The position numbers and the translations under genes were made by a program. Positions 15,427-26,500 of a stretch of DNA of 64,000 nucleotides are shown here, one piece after another. The notes beneath the pieces were generated by a model that was not told the origin of the DNA, searched no databases, and saw only the letters and a program-made list of their open reading frames with translations. Position 1 is the stretch's first letter. The number at the start of each line of letters is the position of its first letter. Source of the stretch: DASXUX01 sp036504595 (lineage in GTDB: Bacteria; Planctomycetota; SZUA-567; H5-PLA8); contig DASXUX010000050.1 of assembly GCA_036504595.1 (NCBI GenBank), positions 39,721 through 103,720 of the forward strand. The letters run 5' to 3'.

Positions 15427-17769
15427 TTACTGTTGGATTAGCGGCATCGTCAGCACAAAACACGCGCCGTGAGCGGCGCCTCTATCCAGACGCAGTTCCC
15501 CGCCCATCGCGCGAGCCAGCCGCCGACTCAGCGCCAGCCCCAATCCCACGCCGGGCGCCGAATGCGCCGCATCTCGCGCCGACTTCGAAAACGGCTGGAA
15601 CAAATGCGCGACATCTTTTTGCGAAAGGCCTGGCCCGCTGTCGCTCACGCGAACTTCGGCAAAACGATCCGCAGTCAGCACATGAATGCTGATCTCGCCT
15701 GCATGGGTAGCGCCGGCCTCCGCGCCGGTGGGGCGGGCCTCCGTGCCCGCCTTGCCGTTCTTCTCTTCCCCCGCGCGGAAGGGTCCGGAGGAGTGATTCG
15801 CGTACTTGCACGCATTATCCACCAGGTTGAACAGAATCTGCTCCACCGCTGCCGGATCGGTACGCACGCTGGCTTGTGACAGAAGCACATCAAGCTCCGG
15901 CACCACAAGCTTCATCTCCGCCTGTACCGCCCGATCCTGAAGCCGTTGGCTGACGCGCTGCAGCAACGCGCCAATCGCCACCGCTTCCAGCCGGTTGCCC
16001 GTGCGTCCGCGCTCCAGACGTGCATACGCCAGCACGTTCTCAACGAGATGGCTCAGGCGCTCCGCCTCCACGCGCAACGTATGCAAATACTGCTGCCGCT
16101 GCGTCTCCGTTGGGACCATTCCGCCCGCAAGCATTTCGGTATACAGCCGGAACGTCGTGAGCGGCGTGCGAAGTTCATGCGTCACCGCCGAAACAAACGC
16201 CCCGCGACGTTCGCTGAGCGCTAGCGCCCCGAGCAGCAGCGCCGCGATGGCAATCGCCGCCAGTACCACGCACACCCACGCGATGACCAGTGACAGACGC
16301 AACGGCGACCATTCGGCCGAAATCGCCGGCGTCACCACGCCCGGCTCCAACCGCACCGGCAGCGCCGCGAGCATGTACGCCTGCGTGTTGCCGGTTTCCA
16401 ATCCGCTCTGCTCCGCCCCGCCCTCGCTCACGGAAACCAGCCGCGCTTGTGGGAGCAAGTCCGCGATTTCGCCGCGCAACATTTCGTCAATGCGCGGCCA
16501 GTCCAGCCAACAGCCCTGCACGTAAAGTTGCTCCCGGACCATGCAGCGCCGCGCGAGGATCAACGACTTGCCTATCCACAGCGGCCGCGTCACGCCTTCC
16601 GCCACGTGCGCCGGATCGACCGGCGCCTCGGACGTCTGCGGCAGCATCATTGCAATGTTGGGTTGCGGCGATGGCGGCTGCGGCGGCGCGACAGGCTTGT
16701 TTGGCGCCGGAACTTGCGGCGCTGGCTGTTGCGGCACATCCGTCTGCTTTACTGGCGCCTGCTGCTGCGAACGCGACTGCTGCTGAGACAGTCGCTCGCT
16801 CCCTTGTTGCGCCTCCTGCATTTTGGCAGCAGGCTCCTCCTGACGCCGCGGGCTGCTGGACTGCGGCGCTGCTTGCTGCCGCTGCTGGTCGCGCTGCGCC
16901 GCCCCGTTGTAGGCCTGCGGATCGTTGAGAACCTGCGGCAGATTCAGTTTGGCCTGCTGCTTTTCCTGGCTGGCCATGTCCTCGTAGCTCTTCTGGCGCT
17001 TGCCCCGCTCAACAACGTTCTTGCGGCTCTGAAAAACACTCGGCTGTTCAAGCTGCTGGCCTTGTCCTTTGCCGTCGGTGTTCCAATTGTCGTTGTTGTC
17101 GAGCACCTGTTCATTCGCGTTCGGCAAGAAGTTCGGGTTCGCCAACACGCTCGGCGACCCGTTCGGATTTGCCTGCCAATTCGCGTTCTGCGCAAAACTC
17201 GAAAGCGGAACCCGCACCGGCTGTCCGGAAGCCAACTCCTCCTTGGGAAGAGCGCCAAGCAACTCGTCGCGACGCAAAAACCCCGAAAGCTCCTTCAGAC
17301 GTTTTGTCGCCGCTTGGATTTCCTCGGGCGACGGACACTGGTCCGCCAACCCCAGTGCCTGCAACGTGGCCGCCTCTCGCTGCGGAATCTGCGGCGACGT
17401 GAACGCGCCATTCGGATCGATCTGAAAATGCAGCAAAACGTACGGCGATGGCTGCTTGAGCAGCGGCGACGGCATCAGGAACTCTCCGCCGCGATTGTTG
17501 CCGAACATGTTCCCGAACGCGCGTTCCAACGGATAGAAGGAGCGGTACACGAAGTACGGCCGCGCGTTTTCACCCGCGATCACCGGCGAGAGCGCCGAAT
17601 CCATTCGCCACAGCGCCAGCCGCACGTTCTCTTCGTGCTCCGCCATCCGCCGAGCTTGCTCTTCGGCGCGCTCGAGCCGCAGCACGGTCACGCTCAGCCA
17701 CCCCATCACGCCCAGCGCGACAGCCAAGCACAACGCAAAAGCAGCCCACACATGCCACGTACGACTCAT
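15427..17769 (-). CDS. Membrane sensor histidine kinase
   Basis: 780 residues from the ATG at 17769. One transmembrane helix lies near residues 6-30 and a second near 465-495, enclosing a 430-residue extracytoplasmic region. About 170 residues of that region (200-370) are Gln/Asn/Pro-rich low-complexity sequence. The H-box is VSAVTHELRTPLTTF with H531; FNLVDNACKYANH is the N-box, DSGPGL the G1 box and GVGLGLALSRRLA the G2 box. Between N and G1 boxes a segment GKAGTEARPTGAEAG is encoded by a hairpin repeat (15708-15755). It is the partner of the response regulator encoded immediately upstream. Signal unknown. Confidence 0.9.
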   Translation of the reverse strand: MSRTWHVWAAFALCLAVALGVMGWLSVTVLRLERAEEQARRMAEHEENVRLALWRMDSALSPVIAGENARPYFVYRSFYPLERAFGNMFGNNRGGEFLMPSPLLKQPSPYVLLHFQIDPNGAFTSPQIPQREAATLQALGLADQCPSPEEIQAATKRLKELSGFLRRDELLGALPKEELASGQPVRVPLSSFAQNANWQANPNGSPSVLANPNFLPNANEQVLDNNDNWNTDGKGQGQQLEQPSVFQSRKNVVERGKRQKSYEDMASQEKQQAKLNLPQVLNDPQAYNGAAQRDQQRQQAAPQSSSPRRQEEPAAKMQEAQQGSERLSQQQSRSQQQAPVKQTDVPQQPAPQVPAPNKPVAPPQPPSPQPNIAMMLPQTSEAPVDPAHVAEGVTRPLWIGKSLILARRCMVREQLYVQGCWLDWPRIDEMLRGEIADLLPQARLVSVSEGGAEQSGLETGNTQAYMLAALPVRLEPGVVTPAISAEWSPLRLSLVIAWVCVVLAAIAIAALLLGALALSERRGAFVSAVTHELRTPLTTFRLYTEMLAGGMVPTETQRQQYLHTLRVEAERLSHLVENVLAYARLERGRTGNRLEAVAIGALLQRVSQRLQDRAVQAEMKLVVPELDVLLSQASVRTDPAAVEQILFNLVDNACKYANHSSGPFRAGEEKNGKAGTEARPTGAEAGATHAGEISIHVLTADRFAEVRVSDSGPGLSQKDVAHLFQPFSKSARDAAHSAPGVGLGLALSRRLARAMGGELRLDRGAAHGACFVLTMPLIQQ
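15708..15755. repeat. Hairpin repeat translated inside the kinase ATPase domain
   Basis: Core GTGGGGCGGGCCTCCGTGCC, with stem arms GGCGGGC and GCCCGCC. A related copy at 44962-45008 has arms GGCCGGC/GCCGGCC, so the two differing bases co-vary and the stem is kept. Confidence 0.75.
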
Positions 17770-17804
17770 ACCCGCCGCCTTCAGATGACCAATGACAGGA
17801 TTTG

Positions 17805-17839
17805 GACCCCAGACTCCAGACTCTAGACTCCAGACTTCT
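17805..17839. repeat. Heptamer array GACTCYA
   Basis: Five units. The TAG stop of the response regulator (17823-17825) lies inside, so its last residues (KSGV) are repeat-encoded. Same unit family as 18576-18624, 33689-33725 and, inverted, 36868-36902. Confidence 0.85.
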
Positions 17840-18530
17840 CCGTCCCAAACATGTACCCTTTCCCACGCACGGTCAGCAGCACCTTGGGCTCGTTCGAATT
17901 GTCCCGCAGTTTCTCGCGCAGCCGAGCCACATGCATGTCGATCGTCCGCGTCTCCACCTTGCTCGGATCGATGCGCCACACACGCAAGAGAATCTCGTCA
18001 CGGGTGATGACGCGTCCCGGATTAGCCGCCAGATGGCGCAGCAGTTCCGTCTCGCGTTCAGACAGCTCCTCGCGCTTGCCATCCGTGTAACGAATCTCCC
18101 GCCGTGCCAGATCGGCCGTTCCACACGGCAGCGTGACTTTCGCCACGTCCACCGGCCGCTCCGGGGAGCGCCGCAGCACTGCTTCGACTCGCGCCAGCAG
18201 TTCCTTCACGCTGAACGGCTTCACCACGTAATCGTCCGCGCCAAGCTTCAACCCCTGCACACGGTCGCTCTCGTCGCCTTTTGCCGTCAGGATGATCACC
18301 GGCGTCGCTGGCCGCACAGAACGGACTTCCCGCAGAATTTCCAGCCCGTCTCGCTCCGGGAGAATCAGATCGAGCAGCAGCAGGTCGTAATCCCCGCGCA
18401 CCGCCATTTCGAGCCCGATATTGCCGCTCTTGGCCTCCTGCACCGCAAAGCCATGGAACTTCAGCGCGTCGCAGATCCCCTGCCGGATCGCCGAATCGTC
18501 CTCCACGACCAACACCTGCCGCTGCGTCAT
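17823..18530 (-). CDS. OmpR/PhoB-family response regulator
   Basis: 235 residues. The receiver domain opens VLVVEDDSAIRQG (acidic pocket), the phospho-acceptor Asp is in LLLLDLILPERDG, the conserved Thr in VIILTAKGD and the Lys in DDYVVKPFSVKELLARVEA. The C-terminal winged helix (about 130-230) has LSERETELLRHLAANPGRVITRDEI, then SKVETRTIDMHVARLREKL. It is the DNA-binding partner of the histidine kinase encoded 53 bp downstream. Its stop codon lies within a heptamer array. Targets are not deducible. Confidence 0.95.
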   Translation of the reverse strand: MTQRQVLVVEDDSAIRQGICDALKFHGFAVQEAKSGNIGLEMAVRGDYDLLLLDLILPERDGLEILREVRSVRPATPVIILTAKGDESDRVQGLKLGADDYVVKPFSVKELLARVEAVLRRSPERPVDVAKVTLPCGTADLARREIRYTDGKREELSERETELLRHLAANPGRVITRDEILLRVWRIDPSKVETRTIDMHVARLREKLRDNSNEPKVLLTVRGKGYMFGTEKSGV

Positions 18531-18575
18531 GACTATTGCCTCACCGCGTCCATCTGCCGTTGCCGTTCTTCCGTC

Positions 18576-18624
18576 GACTCCAGACTCGAGACTCCAGACT
18601 CTAGACTCCAGACTCTAGACTTTC
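18576..18624. repeat. Heptamer array GACTCNA, seven units
   Basis: Seven consecutive 7-bp units ending two bases before the DUF4139-like gene's stop codon (18626-18628), in the gap between that gene and the response regulator. Confidence 0.9.
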
Positions 18625-18625
18625 G

Positions 18626-20284
18626 TTAGTGCGCCACCAACACCGTATACTTGTAATTCAGCGTCTTCTCTTCTCCCGGCTTCAGCGTCATCGTCCAGAA
18701 CAACTCGTACCGCGGGTTGACTGAATACACGCCTTCTTCGCGCAGAGACTTCTTCGGTTCCGCGTCGGCGCTGATCAACTCGCCGGAGAACTGCCGCCGA
18801 ATGACGAGTGACACATCCTCCTTGCGATGGTTGTTCACGGTCAGCGCGCCAGTTACGTTGGTCTTGCGGAAAGTCCTGCCACCAATATACACGATGTCGC
18901 GCTGGCCTTCTTCTTCGTGTTCGGTGCTGCGCGTTCGCAGGCTCAGCGCCTTCGTCACGCGCAAGCGGGTTTCTTCCCCGCTGTTCACCCAGTAACTCAT
19001 CTGCTGGCCAAGGAAGTTCTCGCCTGAGACGACGGCGGCCGGGGCGGTCGTCATCGGGAACTTGAACGGATTCTTGAAGCGCAGCGCGTCCCACGCGGCG
19101 TCCTGATACTTATCCGGGTCCTGCTGACGCTGATACTCCTCGATCTGCCGTCCGTCAGCGTTGCGCGTGTCGGGAACCATCCATTCGATGATGCGCTCAT
19201 ACGGTGCGTTTGCGCGCGCTACGGAAAGCGAGATCGAGTCCCCTTCCTTCAGCGAGCGCTTCCCGATATTCTGGTAGTGCAGATCGACACCTTCGCCGGT
19301 TGGAATGGCGCCGAGGTCGGTCGCGCCGGGCATCGGTTCGTTGAAATTCACCATGGCTTGCTGCGCCACAGCATTACGCGTGCTCGCATGCCCAGGTTCA
19401 ATCCTCTGATTGAGTTGCTGGAAGAAGTTCGTCCAGTTCGTGCGCAGAGACAGCGGCGAGACCACGTGCGAGAACTGCATGCTCGGGAAACCAGAGATCA
19501 GCCGCAGTTCGGCGTTGTCGATGTCGTCGAGTTCGTTCTTGATAACCGCCGCCTGTTCGATCGCCAGCGTTTTCGGATCGCTGATGTCCACGCGGTAACT
19601 CGGCGCCCACGCCATTCCTTTCGTCAGATAACTGATGACGATGGGCGCGGGCTTATCCATCTTGCGCACGTTCAACAACAGCACGGGCACACGCTGCTTG
19701 ATCTGCTCGTCCTTCCCGTCCGCCTTCAGGTAGGCAATCATGCTGGAATCGACGAAGACGCGCCCGTTGTCGGTCTGCAGCACCAGAAAACGTGCTGCGG
19801 AGGCGTTGTTATTCCCGCCGTTCCAGCCGTAGAAATCGTAACGCGGCCGCTGGTAGGTGCGGGTCCAGGCTTCCTCGCCCTGAGCTTGCTTGATCGCCTC
19901 CACTTTCCCGCTGGCCGGCGGAATCTGCCCTTCCCGAAAATTGATCGTGACTGTTTTGCCGACCAACGCCTGCTGCAAATCAAGGTTCGCCGAATTGCTG
20001 ACCGGTTTCGCGATTTCCCGTTCCGTTACCTGCGTCTCAACGTCAGCCTCGCATTGCACCCACCACGTGCCGTGGACGGGTTCCGGCACATCCTCAACGA
20101 CATATATGCCTGGCCCGGGCACGTTGACTTCGCGCCGCACCACCGCCAAGCCGTTCTTGAACAACCCAACGGACGAGATCGCACTTTTTACAGGTGTTTC
20201 TTCCACGCCGAACGCGCTGATGCTCGAAAGCGCCAACAACGCCGCCAGCCAATTGTTGCGCTGTAGTAATGAAAGCCTCGCCAT
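18626..20284 (-). CDS. Exported DUF4139-like protein
   Basis: 552 residues with a signal peptide ending SAFGVEE and a strong GGAGGAGG ribosome site. The body matches the DUF4139 style of beta-rich proteins: VISYLTKGMAWAPSYRVDI, AVIKNELDDIDNAELRLISG and the C-terminal NHRKEDVSLVIRRQ followed by LKPGEEKTLNYKYTVLV. The family includes mucoidy-inhibitor-like proteins of unknown mechanism, probably acting in the periplasm. It is the first gene of a unit with the two-component system downstream, so it could be a sensor accessory; that is inference from order only. Confidence 0.75.
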   Translation of the reverse strand: MARLSLLQRNNWLAALLALSSISAFGVEETPVKSAISSVGLFKNGLAVVRREVNVPGPGIYVVEDVPEPVHGTWWVQCEADVETQVTEREIAKPVSNSANLDLQQALVGKTVTINFREGQIPPASGKVEAIKQAQGEEAWTRTYQRPRYDFYGWNGGNNNASAARFLVLQTDNGRVFVDSSMIAYLKADGKDEQIKQRVPVLLLNVRKMDKPAPIVISYLTKGMAWAPSYRVDISDPKTLAIEQAAVIKNELDDIDNAELRLISGFPSMQFSHVVSPLSLRTNWTNFFQQLNQRIEPGHASTRNAVAQQAMVNFNEPMPGATDLGAIPTGEGVDLHYQNIGKRSLKEGDSISLSVARANAPYERIIEWMVPDTRNADGRQIEEYQRQQDPDKYQDAAWDALRFKNPFKFPMTTAPAAVVSGENFLGQQMSYWVNSGEETRLRVTKALSLRTRSTEHEEEGQRDIVYIGGRTFRKTNVTGALTVNNHRKEDVSLVIRRQFSGELISADAEPKKSLREEGVYSVNPRYELFWTMTLKPGEEKTLNYKYTVLVAH

Positions 20285-20405
20285 GGTGCCTCCTCCTCCA
20301 GAACAAGCCGCGCGCGTGCCCCGCCGCGCCTGATGTAGTTTAAACGCAACGCGCCGTCAAACTGTAAAGGGTTTGTAAAATTGGCGAGTTTACCTAGCGG
20401 TAGAA

Positions 20406-20445
20406 GACTTCTCGACTTCTGGACTTCTAGACTCCTGGACTGAAG
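20406..20445. repeat. GACTTCTN array, 8-bp period
   Basis: Five octamer units in the divergent region between the DUF4139-like gene and the giant gene. I see no convincing promoter in the rest of 20285-20508. Confidence 0.75.
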
Positions 20446-20508
20446 TTCACTGGTGTATGTACTTTGGAGTTTCAGAGACCGTCCCACAGTCGTTCCATTG
20501 AGGTAGAC

Positions 20509-23500
20509 ATGCGTTGTCCGCTCGTCCAACGGCCATTCCTCTTGCCCTTCGTCCTTCTGGTGTCCGTTCTGGCTTCGCATGCTCGCGCGGCTGAAATATT
20601 CGAGCGATTCACGGAGTCACTTTCAAAGGATTGGTCACTTGACCTGAGCACCAAAAGCACCGGCGGCACGGTGACCCCGACGCCCACCGGCATTCTGATG
20701 AAGTGTGAGCCGCGCATGCACGTCCTCATCAAGCGCGAACTCGCAGACCCCGGCAACGATGCCTACCCGCTGGACGTCAATGTTCTCGTGCGCAGCCAGC
20801 CCGGCTTTGAGGGCCCGCTGCTTCCGGGCATGACTCTGCTCTGGGACAACGCGAACTACCTTTACACGCGCATCAGCGGCGACGGGCACTTCTTCTTTGG
20901 AGCCGTCATCGGCGGCGTGCTAAAGGAGCAAGTTCTCTACCACTCGGTTCGCGAGATCAAACCCTTCGAGGCCAAGAAAGCTCGCGAAGCCTACGTGCGC
21001 ATTCTCCTCACCGCTCACAACGCGGCCTTCTTCAACAGCCACGACGGCGTCAACTGGCATCGCGCCGGCGAAAGCAACGGCCGCCCCGGCCCGGCGGGCA
21101 AGGCCCCCAAGCTGATCCTCGGCCGCGGCTGGGCTGGCGAAGGGAACGCACCACAACCAGAGCTGTCCAACGACTGGTATCCCGACAAGAGCAAAGTCCT
21201 CCTCGGCTGCATGTTCGCGAACTTGCGTCTGACCGACAAACCGCTCATGCCCGAGCCGCAGCCGGAAATCACGAAACAGGACACATGGGAACAGACGACG
21301 GCGGGGCTCGACGTTGCCGGGATGCCCAGAGCGTGGAGCTTCCTTGGCCCCGTGCAGTTCAATGCTCAAGGCAAGGAATGGACTCGCACGCCCATGGCGC
21401 CAGACCAGAGCGATGACTGGTCCGGCCCGATGAACGATCCAGGCGGAAAGGCCATCAAAGCCGGCTCCTGGGTCCGCCCCGAAGAGGAGCAGGATGGGCA
21501 CGTCGATCTGGGCGAACACGTCGGGCGCGCTTCCCACTCGCTGGGATGGGCTCGCACAGAAGTGGACTGGCCCGTCGCCGGCGAAGGACTCGTCTGGTTC
21601 GGCAGCAGCGACCTGCTGACTATCTATGTCAACAACGTCCCCGTCTATGAGGACCGCGAAGACAGCGAGCGCCGCACGCTAAAAGACCAATGCTGCATCC
21701 CCGTGGCCTTCAACAAGGGAAAGAACGTCGTCAAAATCCGCTGCCGGCAGACTCGCGGCGACCTGAACTTCTACCTGCGCATGGAACGGAATGACCCCGC
21801 GTACCGCGTCGCCGTGCTGGAGAAAATGCTCTCGCTTTTCCCGGACAAAACCGCCGGCTGGCGCGCGCCAGCGGCCCGTCACGAGATCATCAGCCGCCTG
21901 GAGCAGATGCGCAGTTACCCGGCCGCCATCGCGGCCTGCGACAAGGCTATCGCCGCTTTCGCGGATGACGACGACAACCGGCTGCGAGCGCTGGAAGCGA
22001 AGTTCCGCCTGCTGGAGTTCCTGCGTGATTTTGAGGCCCTGACGAAGGCCGGCGAAGACTACATCGCCGCATATCCCAGCGGCGTCGGCGCCGACCGTGC
22101 CATTCGCGCGACGCTGCGTGGCGACGCCCTCGGCGGAAAAGGCGAAGCCGCGACCGCTCGGCTCAAGCGATACATAACGCAATCCTCCGGCTTGCGACCG
22201 CCCACAAGCCCTGCCACAAAGACCGCAGTCCGAGAGGATTGCGCCACGAGCGTGGATAGCATTGTCGATCTCTACAAGCACCTGGCCGCGGCCTTTCAGG
22301 ACGCCGGCGATGACGAACGCCGCTGCCGCGTGCTGGAAGAACTGGCTACCGTGCCCTCCGTGCCGGCCGATGAACGCGCGCGCGCGGCGCTCGAAAGCGC
22401 CTGCGTGCGCTGGGATGTCGAGCGGCACAAGCAGGCGCCACAGCAGCCGGATGAGTCCAAGCTGGCTCTAGCCGGAAAGGCGATGTCGCTGGCGCTCGCG
22501 CAACTTCCCACCGCAAAGAACCCTGCAGTTGCGGCGCTTGAGGCGGACGCCAAGAACGATTTCCTCGCGAAGAAACCGGATCGCGCGCTTGGCGGATATT
22601 GGGGCGCGATGCTGCTCGCGCTTTGCGCTTCCTCGTCCGAAGCAGACGTTGCCCCATATCTAACCCTGACCAAAGCGTTTAAGCTTCCTGAACCGAAAGA
22701 TAAGGACGGCAAGCCGATCGCCGACGGCACGCAATACCGCAAAGCATTATGGAAAGCACTGCTGCCGGCCTGTGGCGATGTGACCTGGAGCGGCAAGTGG
22801 CGCTTTGTCGGATTCCGCTACGAAGCCAATAACACCATTCGCACAGCAATGGGCCCGGAGACCGATTCGAACAAAGCCGACTACGGCAACGGGCGGCGCT
22901 GGGTCGATATGGATCTGGATGCCGACCCGGATCCCGATGTCTTCCGCGGAAACCACGATCACGGCATCGATCTGCGCAAGTGGTCGGGCAACGCACAACT
23001 CGGCTATGTCTCCCGCGACTTTGAAGTGACTGAGGCCGGCGAAAAAACCCTATTTGTCGGAGCATCCGGCGCGTGGCTGGCTTGGATCGACGGCGCTCCG
23101 GTCGGTGAGAACGCCAACAATAACGCGTTCCGCATCGAAGGCGACCGCCTGAAGCTGCAGCTCACCCCGGGAAAGCACCGCCTGTTGCTGAAACTGGAAG
23201 CGCCCGGGGAAGGCGCCTTCCTGCTGCGCGGCCGCATTGGCACGCAACCGGAACTGGCGCTGCACCTTTACATTCAGGCTCTGCTGGCGCGGCAGTTCCC
23301 GGCGGCGTTAATAGAACGGAAGAAAGATCTGCAGTGGCTCACTGAATTCACCTTCAACGGCAACAAAACACCAGTCGGCGTGCCGTATGGCATCGCGGAA
23401 GTCGCCGGCCAGCTCTTCAGCGAAAATGCATGGCAGCGCCTGGAACCGCAGTGCTGGGCCATCGACAAGATGCGCGACAGCAATGACAACGCACGGCAAA

Positions 23501-26500
23501 TGGCAACCCTGCGGAGCCTCGTGCGCCGCATCGATACGGGCGGCTGGTACCTGGAGAAGAGCCGCCAGTACGCCGACTTGGCGCTGCGCTACGCCGGAAC
23601 GCTTGTGTGCGACGGCCGTGCGGGTGCCGCCGACGCCGTTTTGCGCGATGTGGCGAACCGCTGTGCCGACTTGGCCGACGCCTATTGCAGCGCGCAAATC
23701 AGCCGCGGTGCCTTGCGGCGCGATTATGGCCAAAGCCAGACCGCTCAGCCCTTTTTCGACGGAATTCTGCGCGAGAAGCCCGGCTGCTGGCGCGCGCAGC
23801 ACGGCCGCCTCGCGCCGGGCGGCGCCGAATGGTGCCGCGGCTACCGGCCGGAACGGCTGATGCTCGATACCTCCCATGAAGTGCAGGCAGCGCTGGACGC
23901 CGTGCGGCGGCAGCTATCGGCCGGCGGCGTGGAAGACATCGACCGGGCTATGCGCAACGTCGCCGACCTGCTTTCGTCGGCGCCGGGTTCGTTGACCAAA
24001 GTGCGGGACTCTCCGTTTTACGCGCGCTTCGTCGGCGTGCGCGAGTACATCCGCAGCCTCCTCAGCAGCCTGCCGGCAGAGACGCTGGGCATGTATCGCA
24101 AGGCCGTCGCACCCGTCTCCGGACGGCGGCTGAAGACTGCGATGGATCTGGGTGAAGTTCCGAGCCTGGAAGTGCTCGCCAACGAATTCTACTACACGCC
24201 AGCGGCCTTCACCGCTCGCAACCATGCTGGCAACTTGCATCTCGACCGCGGTCAGTTCGCCCAAGCCGCCTCGACGTTCCACGTGCTGCTCCGCGAGATC
24301 CCGCCGGACGATCGCAGCGCGATGGCCTTAGCATTGGCTAAGCTGGCTCGTGCGCTGGCTTCTGATGGCCAGGATGCCGCCGCGGAACGGGCGCTGGAGC
24401 GCTTGCGGACGGAATTCGCCAGCGTTGAGATCAAATGCGGCGGGCAGACGCAGACCGGCGCCGCTCTGGCAAACCGGCTGCAACGAATGGTGGCCGGTTC
24501 GAAACCCGCAACCGACCGGCCAGACGACGTGCCGGGACAATACGCAACGCTTCTGGGCGGCTTGTGCCGCACCGGCGTGCAGAAGGGCGCGGTTGTTGAG
24601 CCCGGACCGGTGGTATGGGCTCACGAGTTGATCCCGAACGCGTTCTTGGAACGTACGCGCAATGCCTTTGAACTCGATACACGCGACCACCTGCCCTCTT
24701 ATCCAGTGATCGCCAGCGGAATCGTCTACGTCAGCAGTTTTGAATCCGTGCGGGCCATCGAACTGGCGACAGGCAAGCCGCTCTGGACGCGAACATGGCC
24801 GCCGGGCATGCCGCCGTTCAAAGGCATGTTTAACGGGTATCCGTTAAGCTGCCCGACAGTCACGGGCGGCAACGTGTACCTGCGCGCGATGGAGTCCACC
24901 GCATCGTCCCTGCGTTGCTACGCCGCCGATTCAGGAAAAATGCGCTGGAACACCGGCAGCGCGCCCAACATGCGCAAGATGTGCTGGATCAGCGATCCCG
25001 CCATCGCGTACGGGCTGGCCATCGCGCTGTATCTCGAACCGGGCGACATGAACACCCACGGTCTGGCCGCCGTGGACGCCGACACCGGCCGCCTGCGCTG
25101 GAAGACCGCACTGGTTACCGGCAACACCGGCGTGCGCACTGGCGATCAATGGCTGCTCTCCACCTTGCACATGGGCCCGCCGGCCATCGATGGTGGCGAA
25201 GTCTACGTGACGACCGGCCTTTCCTCCGTTGCGGCCGTGAATGCGTTTTCCGGAGAGATCAAGTGGGTCTCGACTTATCCGCGGCTTCAGTTCGCCGACC
25301 GCCGATCGGGCCAATCGGGCGCCGGCTTCGATCTGCGCCAGTGCACGTTAAAAGCGTTCTCTCGCGGTCCGCAGCCCGCGTTGATCGCGGACGATCTGAT
25401 CATCGTCGCTCCCAAAGACGCCAATGGAGTCATCGCTTTCGAGCGCCAGAGCGGCACGGTGCGCTGGCGCAAAGAGCTTTTCGATGCGCGCTTCCTGATC
25501 GGTCTGTCCGGTGGGAACGTGCTGCTGGCTGACGACACGCTGACGGCTGTTCGGCTCTCCAACGGAACGACGGCCTGGGAACACCCTCTGGTCGGCCAGT
25601 GGCTGTTTGGTCAGCCGACGCTGTCCGGCGGCCAGATCTATGCTCCCACCGACAAGGAACTCCGGCGCATTGACGCACGCAGCGGCTGCTTCATCGGCTC
25701 CACGCCGTGGGACCCGCGCGTCGGCCCGCTCGGAAACTTCATCGTAACGGCCGAACGCATCGTGGGCGTCAACGATGGCACCATCGCAGCGCTCGGACCA
25801 GCCAGCGCTAAATCCGTCGCGTTGCCGCTCTACGAAGCGCGCGAACTGGAAACCTCCGGCAAGTTGGAGGCCGCCAACGAACGCTACGGAGCGTTGCTTG
25901 GCAGCAAAGACCCCTCGCAAGTGTTGCAGGCGTTGCTGGCACGCACGCGCATCCTGCAGCGCCTGGGTAAGCGCGATGAAGCGCTCGCCGCGCTCCAAGC
26001 CATCGAACAAGAGCCCACCGCGCTGCTGTCGGCCTCAAACGGCCTCTGGCAGGTCAAGAAGGACGTTTTCGCCCGCGCGCTCCGCAGCCGTCTCGGTGAG
26101 AAAGTCCCTCCCGCGCCCGCGCCCGCCGGCGAGCTGAACGGTCTGCTCTCGTACGCATGGCATTTGCCGGGTGAGAACCCGCGCATCCTGAGGCCGCAGG
26201 GTTCGTCCGACAGCTTCTTCGTCCACAGCGGAAGCGATCTGTACTGCTTGAGAGCTTCGGACAAGCTGGACTTGCAGTGGCACAACTTCATTGGTCCGAA
26301 TGTTGGACAGGTTGCCTTTGGCCCGTCGGCCATTGCGGCGGTCAGCGACTTCCGCATCACCACTCTGGACCGCAGCACCGGCGAATCACTGGGTCTGCCG
26401 CTGTCCATCAAGATGGAAAAGCCTGGTTTCGAGATCAAACCCTTCGAAGATGCGAGCGTCGGCGAAAGCACGATCACGGCCGTCAGCGGCCTGGCATTTT

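Noticed and set aside
18576..18624. Heptamer arrays considered as CRISPR arrays
   Set aside because: There are no spacers, units are 7 bp, and no cas gene is present.
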